NCBI RefSeq assembly: GCF_010894405.1
Contig: NZ_JAAIYA010000001.1
Span: 121,341-185,340, forward strand
DNA length: 64,000 bases
Reading direction: 5' to 3'
From: Pyxidicoccus caerfyrddinensis
Lineage (GTDB): Bacteria; Myxococcota; Myxococcia; Myxococcales; Myxococcaceae
Below the pieces are notes generated by a model that did no database searches, was not told the DNA's origin, and worked only from the letters and a program-made list of their open reading frames with translations. Positions 48,715 through 56,901 of the stretch are shown here, one piece after another; the first letter of the stretch is position 1; each line of letters opens with the position of its first letter. The position numbers and the translations under genes are program-made.

Positions 48715-49385
48715 TGCCACGCGCCCCCCGGCGCAAGCTCCCCTCCGCGAAGCCCCGTGAGGGGACGGCGGTGCATGCCAAGGGAACCGAGCGCGTGGAG
48801 TCCATCCTCGATGCGGCCACCGACACGCTGATCGAGGACGGACACGCGGGCCTCACGCTGCGCCGGGTGGCCCAGCGGGCGGGGCTCAGCGTGGGCAACC
48901 TCCAGTACTACTTCCCCGCGAAGCAGGACGTGGTGCGGGCCCTGCTCGCGCGCTACCTGGAAGTGGCCAGTCGGCGCGTACGCTCGCGGGTGGAGGAAGG
49001 GGGCCGTGCGCCCGTGGAGCGGCTCCGCCGCGCGCTGGAGGCGCTGCTGGAGGACCAGGAGTCGCCGCGTCACTGCCAGCTCTTCGCGGAGCTGTGGGCG
49101 CTCGCCGGGCGGGACGCGATGGTCTCCGACGCGCTCACTGTCTTCTACGCGGGCTTCCGGGCGGGAATCGTGGAGTTGCTGCGTGAGCTCGCCCCCGGGC
49201 TTGCCCCCTCGCGCCTGGAGCGCCGCGCGGCGCTGGTGGTGGCCTTCCTGGAGGGACTGTCACTCTTCAGGGGTGGGGGAACGCTCCGCGCGGCCTCGGT
49301 GCCGGGACTGGAGCAGGAGCTGCGCGCCGTGCTGGAGGAAGTCCTGGAAGGCGTCCCCCGCGCCGGCGCGCGGCCGAGGGACTAG
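48714..49385 (+). CDS. TetR-family transcription regulator
   Basis: 223 residues. The helix-turn-helix is GLTLRRVAQRAGLSVGNLQY, then YYFPAKQDVV. The C-terminal half is the helical ligand-binding domain. Translationally coupled to the dehydrogenase gene and likely represses it from the upstream palindrome. It ends convergently with the next gene, overlapping by four bases. Confidence 0.92.
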   Translation: MPRAPRRKLPSAKPREGTAVHAKGTERVESILDAATDTLIEDGHAGLTLRRVAQRAGLSVGNLQYYFPAKQDVVRALLARYLEVASRRVRSRVEEGGRAPVERLRRALEALLEDQESPRHCQLFAELWALAGRDAMVSDALTVFYAGFRAGIVELLRELAPGLAPSRLERRAALVVAFLEGLSLFRGGGTLRAASVPGLEQELRAVLEEVLEGVPRAGARPRD

Positions 49386-50644
49386 TTCGTGTCCTGCGTC
49401 CCCATGCAGTTGTGGCCCAGGAGCGTCTGGCGCGTCTCGTCGAGGTTCGCCCACCAGGACTGGCTGTTGATGTGGTAGTCCCACAGATTCACACCATCCG
49501 GGTCGCTTTCCCGGTCCTCGCGGTTGGCCGTGCCGTCCGGGAAGACGCCCCACCGCAGCGCGATGTCGAGGGTGGTCGAGTTCTTCTGGTCGTCCTGTCC
49601 CGCGGGCGCCTCAGCCAGCTCGTTGTCCGAGTCGTCCAGGTCCCAGAAGGCCTTCACCACCTGGGCCTCGAGGCCCTTGTTGTCGGTGCACACCGGAGCG
49701 ATGGGCTCCGCCTCCACGAAGTCGCTTCCGAAGCGGCTGGGCGCGGAGCCCGGGTTCTCCGGGTCCCAGAGCGAGGCGATGGCCACGTACCCCGCCCAGC
49801 CCTCGGCGGTTGCACACGACTCGTACTCCGTGAGCTCCAGGGAATGGCCTGAGCCATTGAGGGAGCAGTCGCTCGACAGGTCATCCTCGTCAAACTGCTG
49901 CATCTGCAGCACGTGCCCGAGCTCATGCGCCGCCGACTGGGCCTGGTCGCCGCGCGTCCCCGACACCTGATACTTGTTCTGGTTGAAGGCCGCGCTGCCC
50001 GACTCCGGCCAGACCATGTCGATGTCCTCGGCCTCGAGGATGCTGGAGTAGGCCTGGAGCATGTGCTGGGAGCTGTCGAGCGACATCGCCCGCCCTCCGC
50101 GCTCCGTGGTGCTGTCCGTCGTCACCAGGAGATACCCCGGCTGGTTGCACGCCGCGCCGTTCTGGCAGTTCGTGACTGCGTTCGGGCGCCAGGTCACACC
50201 GCCGTAGCGGTTGTTCGCCAGGTCCCGCGCCACGACCTTGGGACCGCCGGCCGTGCCACGGACCTCCGACTTCCAGACGACGTACGGGTCCGGATGCGTT
50301 TCACCCTTGAAGTAGCTCTCGCCCTCCCACTCGAAGGTGGCGCAGCCACCCGTCGGGTTCACGAGGATCCACGTGCCGATGTACTCGTCGTCGCTCGTGT
50401 CGTCCTTGTCCCAGATTTCCACCAGCGCGCCCACGGGATGGGTGTAGTCGCCGTCCGGCTGCGTCGTGAAGTTGTGGAACTCCTGGTGGCAGGCGCGCTT
50501 CGCGCCCGGGTCGGACGGCGTCGGGCAATCGATGCGCTCGTCCTTGAGAAGCAGCTCGAAGCAATAGGTCCGCGTCGCGGCGGATGCAGCGGGGGCCAGC
50601 AGGCTCACTGCCAGCGCGGCGGTCAGGCACAGGGGTGTCTTCAT
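49382..50644 (-). CDS. Secreted HELGH-motif metalloprotease-like protein
   Basis: 420 residues with a clean signal peptide ending ASAATRT. A zinc-binding HELGH (H240-E241, H244) sits in SAAHELGHVLQMQQF. Cysteines around it (SDCSLNGSG, ESCATAEGW) suggest disulfides. A third zinc ligand is not obvious. Likely a secreted protease. It is co-directional with the next gene upstream, 18 bases apart. Confidence 0.75.
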   Translation of the reverse strand: MKTPLCLTAALAVSLLAPAASAATRTYCFELLLKDERIDCPTPSDPGAKRACHQEFHNFTTQPDGDYTHPVGALVEIWDKDDTSDDEYIGTWILVNPTGGCATFEWEGESYFKGETHPDPYVVWKSEVRGTAGGPKVVARDLANNRYGGVTWRPNAVTNCQNGAACNQPGYLLVTTDSTTERGGRAMSLDSSQHMLQAYSSILEAEDIDMVWPESGSAAFNQNKYQVSGTRGDQAQSAAHELGHVLQMQQFDEDDLSSDCSLNGSGHSLELTEYESCATAEGWAGYVAIASLWDPENPGSAPSRFGSDFVEAEPIAPVCTDNKGLEAQVVKAFWDLDDSDNELAEAPAGQDDQKNSTTLDIALRWGVFPDGTANREDRESDPDGVNLWDYHINSQSWWANLDETRQTLLGHNCMGTQDTN

Positions 50645-50662
50645 GATGGGATTCTCCGGGGC

Positions 50663-51310
50663 CTACTGGCCCTGCTCGCTGTTGTCGGGGGTGCTGTAGG
50701 CCGTGCCGCTCTCGACGAGCGGCAGCGGATTCGTCTGGAGGACGGACTGCCTCGCAGCGAGGACGCCGGGATGGGCAGGCTCGAGACTCCCCAGCTTGTT
50801 CTTCCGTTGCGACGCGGGGTCGACCTGCGCGGAATACGCAGCGAGCGTGAGGCGCTGGGCCACGCCATTGACGACGCGGAAGTAGAGGGTGCGCCGCTCG
50901 CGGAACGGCGCCCGGCTTCGCGCCCCGGGCCCCGGGACATGACTCACTTCGAGCCAGCGGCTGTACACCCCGTCGGGCAACGGCGGCTGCCCTTCCGGAC
51001 GCGGAGGAGCGTCGACCCAGAAGCGTCCCTGCGCGTCCGTCTGGACCGCGAGCTGCGACACCACCGGGACGCCTTGCACCATCGAAGCGCCGGCATCGAC
51101 GAGGGCTCCCGCGATGCGGTTGTAGACCGTCGTGACTGTCACGGTGTTCGGTGCCACGCGGAGCGCGAGCCCGAAGCGGAAGGTGCTCCCGTCGTCGATG
51201 ATTTCCGCGAGCGAGGTGGGGTCCGTGGCAAGCGCCAGCTTCGGAACGAGAAACGCGAGTGTGACAGCCCACAGCAACGCGCCGGGCACGCGCTTTCGAT
51301 TCAATGACAT
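50663..51310 (-). CDS. Secreted hypothetical protein upstream of the HELGH protein
   Basis: 215 residues with a signal peptide (LLWAVTLAFLVPKLALA). The mature part shows a carboxypeptidase-regulatory-like beta pattern (TVYNRIAGALVDAGASMVQG, VQTDAQGRFWVDAPP). Probably exported together with the HELGH protein, 18 bases downstream. ATG 51310 chosen for the signal peptide. Confidence 0.6.
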   Translation of the reverse strand: MSLNRKRVPGALLWAVTLAFLVPKLALATDPTSLAEIIDDGSTFRFGLALRVAPNTVTVTTVYNRIAGALVDAGASMVQGVPVVSQLAVQTDAQGRFWVDAPPRPEGQPPLPDGVYSRWLEVSHVPGPGARSRAPFRERRTLYFRVVNGVAQRLTLAAYSAQVDPASQRKNKLGSLEPAHPGVLAARQSVLQTNPLPLVESGTAYSTPDNSEQGQ

Positions 51311-51520
51311 GTGAAGGCTCCGTGGTCGCCTCACCGGGACGGTGAGCGCGAACACATCGCTATTCGCGACGTCGGAATTGAATCTGACAGCGTGGTGAAC
51401 GAGATGAACCCGTTACTCGTCCACAACGACGACCAGGACCGGCCGCTCCCCGAAGTGTCCACTCCCTGAGGCGGGCCGTGGGACTGTCGCCACCGCGGGA
51501 GTCCCGTGTTCCCCCGCGCC

Positions 51521-52585
51521 ATGGCAGGCTTGCATCGGAAAAGGAGGACGGGTCCATGGACACGCTTGCCTGCGGCCACCCCCACGCTGGCTGGCACCGT
51601 GCTCCGTGCGCTCACCCCCTCCGGGGACCAGCCCCGCTCGAGCTGGCTCGCGGTGGACGCGCGGGGTGGGCTCCTTCGCATCGACCTCGACGATGGCGCG
51701 CTCACCCACCTCGGCTCGGTGGGCGCGGAGGACCTCCAGCTCTCGGAGCCGCTCGCGCTGCACGCCTCGCCCTGTGGGCGCTTCGCCGCCGTGGTGAACG
51801 TGTCCGGCCAGAAGGGCGTCGTCGTGGACCTGAAGTCTGGCGCGCTGACGATGAGGCTCGACCGTGGCACCTACAACGAAGAGGTCTGCGCGTTCTCCGT
51901 GGCTTTCTTCCGGAGCGGGGCGAGGACACTCCTCGTGCACGCGACGGACTGGAACCGGCTCGATGTGTCGGACCCCGCCACGGGCGAGCTGCTGACACCG
52001 CGAGACTTCCCACGGTGGGGGACAGGCGAGCCGAGACCCGCGCACTACCTCGACTACTTCCACTGTGGTCTGACGCTCTCTCCGGAGGGGGCGTGGCTGG
52101 TGGACGACGGGTGGGTGTGGCACCCGGTGGGCGTGCTGAGGAGCTTCTCGCTGCGCCGGTGGCTGCAAGCGAACGTGTGGGAATCCGAGGACGGGCCCTC
52201 CGTGAAGGAGCTCCGCGCCTGTGATGGCCACTGGGACGGCCCGAGGTGCTTCGTGGGTGACCGCACCCTGGCGGTCTGGGGCTTCGGCGGCGACGCGTCC
52301 TATCTGGTCGACGCGGTGATGCTCCATGACGTCGAGAGCGGGAAGCTGCTCCGCTGGTTCCCGGGCCCGCCGCGCGGCGAGTTCAACAGGGATGGTGACT
52401 TCCTGCTCGTGAGCGCGAAGGACCACGGCACATCCGTGTGGGACCTGGAGACGGGCGAGCGGCTCCACCAGGATCCGGACCTGCTGCCCGTTGCCTGGCA
52501 CCCGGCGGCGAGGCGCTTCCTGACGGTCCTCGGCGATGGCGTGCTGAGAGAGAGTGGACTGGGCGGCGTGGTGCGGCCGGGATAG
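51521..52585 (+). CDS. WD40/propeller-like protein
   Basis: About 354 residues with recurring strand patterns (SWLAVDARGGLLRIDLDDG, GCFVGDRTLAVWGFGG-like stretches, HDVESGKLLRWFPG, VWDLETGERLHQ) typical of WD40-like propellers. No signal peptide. The start is uncertain: the best ribosome site (AAGGAGGAC) precedes ATG 51556 in a different frame, so a frameshift or a later start, e.g. the GTG in ACCGTGCTCC near 51597, is possible. Confidence 0.65.
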   Translation: MAGLHRKRRTGPWTRLPAATPTLAGTVLRALTPSGDQPRSSWLAVDARGGLLRIDLDDGALTHLGSVGAEDLQLSEPLALHASPCGRFAAVVNVSGQKGVVVDLKSGALTMRLDRGTYNEEVCAFSVAFFRSGARTLLVHATDWNRLDVSDPATGELLTPRDFPRWGTGEPRPAHYLDYFHCGLTLSPEGAWLVDDGWVWHPVGVLRSFSLRRWLQANVWESEDGPSVKELRACDGHWDGPRCFVGDRTLAVWGFGGDASYLVDAVMLHDVESGKLLRWFPGPPRGEFNRDGDFLLVSAKDHGTSVWDLETGERLHQDPDLLPVAWHPAARRFLTVLGDGVLRESGLGGVVRPG

Positions 52586-52648
52586 CGGCAGCCCCCGGCA
52601 CGGCGGGTGGACACCCGCGCGGCGGCACCTCTAGAGTCCTTCGACTTC

Positions 52649-53311
52649 ATGACTCGCGGCGTAACGGAGGGGACCTCGGAGCTGGTGGAACGAGCGCTCG
52701 CCCGGGATGGCGAGGCGCTGCGCGCATTGGTGGATGCGCTCACCCCGGTCATCCAGGCCCGCGTGGCGCGAGCCCTGCTGCGCCGGGCCGCTGCCGCGAG
52801 CGGCCGGAACATCCGTCAGGAGGTGGCGGACCTGACGCAGGACGTGTTCGCCGCCCTCTTCGCCGAGCAGGGCAAGGCGCTGCGGGCGTGGAAGCCCGAG
52901 CGAGGCCTGTCGCTGGCCAACTTCGTCGGCTTCGTCGCCGAGCGGCAGGTGGCCTCCATCCTCCGGACGACGCGCCGCAGTCCCTGGACGGAGGACCCCA
53001 CGTTGATGGAGGAACTCGACGCCCCCGAGGACTCCTCGAGCGTGGAGCTGCGGCTGGAGTCCCAGCAGATGCTGGAGGCCCTCCTGGACCGACTGCGCGA
53101 GGAGCTCAGCCCGCTGGGCCTTTCCCTCTTCGAGCTCATCTTCATCCAGCAGCGCACGGTGCCCGAGGTCTGCGAGCAGACGGGGATGAGCCGGGAGGCC
53201 GTCTACGCCTGGCAGAGCCGGCTGGGGCGGCTGAGCCGCAAGCTCGGCGCGGAGCTCTTGTCAGATCCGCAGGCGCCGCCGCGAATACGCAAAGTGAGTG
53301 ACACCCCATGA
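52649..53311 (+). CDS. ECF-like RNA polymerase sigma factor
   Basis: 220 residues. The sigma region 2 signs are EVADLTQDVFAALF and RAWKPERGLSLANFVGFVA; region 4 is LFELIFIQQRTVPEVCEQTG, then MSREAVYAWQSRL. It opens a four-gene operon (sigma, membrane protein, CHAT lipoprotein, subtilase). The stop overlaps the following ATG (ATGA). Directs transcription of its own operon in the usual arrangement (inference). Confidence 0.82.
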   Translation: MTRGVTEGTSELVERALARDGEALRALVDALTPVIQARVARALLRRAAAASGRNIRQEVADLTQDVFAALFAEQGKALRAWKPERGLSLANFVGFVAERQVASILRTTRRSPWTEDPTLMEELDAPEDSSSVELRLESQQMLEALLDRLREELSPLGLSLFELIFIQQRTVPEVCEQTGMSREAVYAWQSRLGRLSRKLGAELLSDPQAPPRIRKVSDTP

Positions 53312-54132
53312 GCGACAAACTTCTCCTCGAGCTGGGCCGCGTGGCGCGGGAGCGTCAGCGCGACGAGCGCTGGGAGTCACTCACGGAAGGGACGCTCTCG
53401 GAGGACGAGCGGCGGGAATTGGAGCGGCTTGCCGCGGAGGACCCCTCCGCCACGGAGGCCTACGAGGCCTTCCGTCCGCTGGATGCGGCCGCGCGGGAGC
53501 ACATCGCCGCGCGCCTGGCGCGGGAGCTCGCGGAGGAGCCCGCCCGGGAAGCATTGCCTCCTGCCCCGGAAGCGCCGCCTTCCGTCCGGCAAGCACCTCC
53601 CACCCGCATCACCCCACCCGCCCGCGGGCACCGCTGGCGGAGGCTCGCGCCGGCGCTGGGGGCCGTGGCCGCCGCCGCCGCAATCCTCCTGCTCGTCCTC
53701 CCCAGGGAGGCGCCACCGCTGCCGGGCTACACCCTGTCCGTCTCCAGCGAGCAGGCGGTGCGCGCGGGGGCGCCGGAGTCGGAGGTGCCACGCCTGGGTC
53801 CCGGCTCGCGGCTCGACGTACTCGTGCGCCCGGAGCAGGCGGTGGACGGGCCCGTGGAGGTGCGCGCCTTCCTCCTGCGGCCGGGCGAGGCGCGGGCCTG
53901 GAATCCGCCCCTGGAGCGCTCCGCGGAGGGCGCGGTGCGCATCCAGGGTCCGGTGGAAGCGCTGCTCTCCCTCCCGCCGGGCGAGTGGACTCTGGCCATC
54001 GCCGTGGGGCGCCCCGGGACGCTCCCGGAAGCACCGGGCGAGGTGCTCGCCCGGGTCGAGGAGGGCCGCGCACCGGAGGCGGGCACCTGGAGGCTGCTCA
54101 CCCGGAAGTTCCTGCTCGTGGACCGCCCGTGA
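53308..54132 (+). CDS. Anti-sigma-factor-like membrane protein
   Basis: 274 residues. An acidic helical N-terminal part (EDERRELERLAAEDPSATEA, resembling the zinc-less anti-sigma domain) and a proline-rich linker lead to a membrane helix (ALGAVAAAAAILLLVLP, about residues 118-134) and a periplasmic beta-rich region. It probably holds the overlapping sigma factor. Anti-sigma family not certain because no HxxxCxxC zinc motif is present. Confidence 0.7.
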   Translation: MSDKLLLELGRVARERQRDERWESLTEGTLSEDERRELERLAAEDPSATEAYEAFRPLDAAAREHIAARLARELAEEPAREALPPAPEAPPSVRQAPPTRITPPARGHRWRRLAPALGAVAAAAAILLLVLPREAPPLPGYTLSVSSEQAVRAGAPESEVPRLGPGSRLDVLVRPEQAVDGPVEVRAFLLRPGEARAWNPPLERSAEGAVRIQGPVEALLSLPPGEWTLAIAVGRPGTLPEAPGEVLARVEEGRAPEAGTWRLLTRKFLLVDRP

Positions 54133-56876
54133 GCCGTGCCGCGCTGCTGCTGGCCCTGGCGCTCGTGCTCACCAGCGGGGCCTGCCAGTGCCAGCGCCAG
54201 GCGCCCGCCGCGACTCCCCCACCCTCGCCGTCCCTGCGCGTCGGGTTCGCCGGCTGCGCCGCCGTCCTGGGGGGACCGGTGTGTGAGCTCCCCGAGGACC
54301 GCCGCCTGCGGCTCTGGGTGGAGCTTCCCGCGCGGGTGGCGCTGACTGTCTCGGCGGGTGGGGCCCGGCTTCCCGTGGAGGAGCAGGAGTCAGCGGGCGG
54401 GCGCGCCTGCACCCTCGTGGTGCCAGCCGGAGCCACGGAGGTGGTGCTGGAGGTGGCGCTGCCCGGCGGCCCGGCGGTGTGGCGACTGCCGGTGCGGGAG
54501 ACGGAGCCGGTGCCCCTGCTCCAACGCGCGACGGCGCTGCGCTCGGAAGGGAAGCCCGAAGAGGCGGCGCGCCTGCTGCGCGAGGAGGCCCCGGCGCTCC
54601 CGGACGTCGCTCGCGCGCGGGCGAAGAGCCTCCTGGCTCGCGTCGAGCTGTCACTGGGCCATTCCGACGAAGCGGTCGCGCTGCTGAGAGAGACGCTGAC
54701 GCTCCACCGTCGCGCGCAGCGCCGCTCGGACGAGGTCAGCGACGCGATGGTCCTCACGTATACGCTCATCCACCACGGGCGCCGCTTCACCGAGGCGCGC
54801 GAGGTGCTCGGAGCGCTGGGCCCCCTGGAGGAAAGCCATCCCGAGGGGAGCGCCCACTTCGCCTACCACGAGGGGCTGCTGGCCCTCGAGTCGGGAGACC
54901 CCGGCACCGCGCTCCGGCACTTCACCGAGGCGGCGCTGCTCGCGGAGCGGCTGGGCATCGGGCGCCTGCAGCGGGCGGTGCGACAGGTGCTGGCGACGAC
55001 GCTCCAGTCCCTGGGCCGCGACGCCGAGTCCCTCGCGCTGCTGGAAGTGCTGCGTGCGGAGACAGGGACCTCCGACTGTGAGAGGGCGGATCTGCTCACC
55101 AACATCGGCTGGGGGCTGCTGCTCGCACGGGAGGCCGGTGGCCCGCCCCGGGGTGAGCCGGTGCCCCCGCTGGAGGAGGCGCTCGCGCTCTACCGCGGGG
55201 TGTGTGCCAGTCCCGATGACGAGGCCAATGTCCTGGTGAACCTGGCGCTGGCGGAGCTGCATGCGGGGCGCGCCGGGGCCGCGGCGGCCCGGCTGCGGGA
55301 GGCCCGCCGCGCACGCCCCGAGCCGGGAGCACGCCTCGCCCTGTGGTGGATGGACCTCGAGGGGCGCATCCTCCTGGAGGCGGGGCACGCGCGCCAGGCG
55401 CGGCACCTCTTCGCGCGACTGGCCGAGCTGGCCGAGGCGTCGGCCTCACCCGAGGCCCGCTGGCGCGCGGCGTTCGGCCGGGCCCGGGCAGCGGAGCAGC
55501 TCGGCGACGTGCGTGCGGCGCTCGCGACGTATGCCCAGGCCGAGGACCTGCTGGACGGCGAGGCCCTGCGGGTGCCGCTCATGGAGGGCCGGCACGTCTT
55601 CCTGCGTGAGCGCGAGCGCGGCAGCCGCGCGTACGTGGCGCTCGCGGTGAAGGCGGGACAGACGGCGGAGGCCCTGGAGGTGGCCCGGCGCGCGCGGGCA
55701 CGGGTGCTCGAGGCCGTGCGGCTGTCGGACCGGGTGACGCACCTGCCGGCGACAGAGCGCGCCCGATGGGACAGTGCCCTCTCGGCCTACCGCCAGGAGC
55801 GCGAAGCGCTGGATGAAGAGGCCGCGCGGGACTGGCGGCTGGCCGCGGCCCGGCTCGCGGAGGTGCGCCAGGCCCGACGGCTGCGCGAGGAGCGGCTGCG
55901 GGCACTCCTGGAGGAGGCGTTCTCCCTCCTGGCGCCGGCCTCCGCGGGGAGCCCCTCACGGGGCATGCGCGCCCGCCCCGGCCCCGGTGAGCTCTGGCTC
56001 GTCTACTACCCGGCACCGCGAGGCTGGGTCGGCTTCGCGGCCGATGACCGCCACGTGACGGCCCGCTTCCTCGAGCCCCTCGCTCCCGGCGCTCCACCCG
56101 CGACGCTCGCCGCCACCCTGCTGGAGCCCTTTCACGAGGCGCTTGCCGCGGCCCGGCGCGTCACCCTGGTTCCCTACGGCGTGCTTCGCGCCGTGGACTT
56201 CCATGCCCTGCCCTTCGAGGGGGATGCCCTGGTCGCGGGGCGTCCGGTGGCCTATGCGCTGGACCTGGCGAGCCCGAAGCCGGCGCAGGACGAGGCCGCA
56301 GCCCCGGAGCGCACCGCGCTCATCGTCGCGGACCCCGAGGGCAACCTCCCCCAGGCGCGGGAGGAGGCGCGGCGCGTCCACGAGGCGCTGCGCGAGGACT
56401 GGCGGGTCCAGGTGCTGTCGGGCCCCGCCGCGACGGGCTCCGGGGTTCGCGCCGCACTCGAGGACGCGGAGCTCTTCCACTACGCGGGGCATGGGCGCTT
56501 CGCGGGGCTCGGCGGGTGGGAGAGCACGCTGCCCCTCCACGAGGGGCGGCTGATGGTGGGGGACGTGCTGGCCCTGCGCCGCGTACCCGCCTGGGTGGTG
56601 CTCTCTGGCTGTGAGACGGTTCGCGCGGCCCAGGACTCCCCGGTGGAAGGCCTGGGGCTGGCGCAGGCCTTCCTCGCCGCTGGCGCTCGGGGGGCCGTGG
56701 CCGCATGGCGCGAGGTGGACGACACGCACGCCATGGAGCTGATGCGGGCGCTCTACCGCCATGGCGGCCCCCGCACCTCCACCGAGCTGTCGGAAGCGCT
56801 CCGCCTCGCCCAACTCGAGCTTCGCGCCAGCCGGCCGGAGGCGGACTGGGCCGCTTTCCGCGCACTCGTTCCATAG
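54129..56876 (+). CDS. TPR-CHAT protease lipoprotein
   Basis: 915 residues. Lipobox LTSGAC, then a long region of TPR-like helical repeats (about residues 135-560), and a C-terminal CHAT domain. The caspase-type catalytic pair is His788 in LFHYAGHG and Cys828 in VVLSGCETVRAA. The domain end (FLAAGARGAVAAWREVDD) is typical. CHAT proteases work in bacterial cell-death and defence pathways. The lipoprotein signal places this one outside the cytoplasm, unlike those. Start GTG 54129 overlaps the preceding TGA. Confidence 0.88.
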   Translation: MSRAALLLALALVLTSGACQCQRQAPAATPPPSPSLRVGFAGCAAVLGGPVCELPEDRRLRLWVELPARVALTVSAGGARLPVEEQESAGGRACTLVVPAGATEVVLEVALPGGPAVWRLPVRETEPVPLLQRATALRSEGKPEEAARLLREEAPALPDVARARAKSLLARVELSLGHSDEAVALLRETLTLHRRAQRRSDEVSDAMVLTYTLIHHGRRFTEAREVLGALGPLEESHPEGSAHFAYHEGLLALESGDPGTALRHFTEAALLAERLGIGRLQRAVRQVLATTLQSLGRDAESLALLEVLRAETGTSDCERADLLTNIGWGLLLAREAGGPPRGEPVPPLEEALALYRGVCASPDDEANVLVNLALAELHAGRAGAAAARLREARRARPEPGARLALWWMDLEGRILLEAGHARQARHLFARLAELAEASASPEARWRAAFGRARAAEQLGDVRAALATYAQAEDLLDGEALRVPLMEGRHVFLRERERGSRAYVALAVKAGQTAEALEVARRARARVLEAVRLSDRVTHLPATERARWDSALSAYRQEREALDEEAARDWRLAAARLAEVRQARRLREERLRALLEEAFSLLAPASAGSPSRGMRARPGPGELWLVYYPAPRGWVGFAADDRHVTARFLEPLAPGAPPATLAATLLEPFHEALAAARRVTLVPYGVLRAVDFHALPFEGDALVAGRPVAYALDLASPKPAQDEAAAPERTALIVADPEGNLPQAREEARRVHEALREDWRVQVLSGPAATGSGVRAALEDAELFHYAGHGRFAGLGGWESTLPLHEGRLMVGDVLALRRVPAWVVLSGCETVRAAQDSPVEGLGLAQAFLAAGARGAVAAWREVDDTHAMELMRALYRHGGPRTSTELSEALRLAQLELRASRPEADWAAFRALVP

Positions 56877-56901
56877 ACACACCCCACCGGGAGACACCCA
56901 C

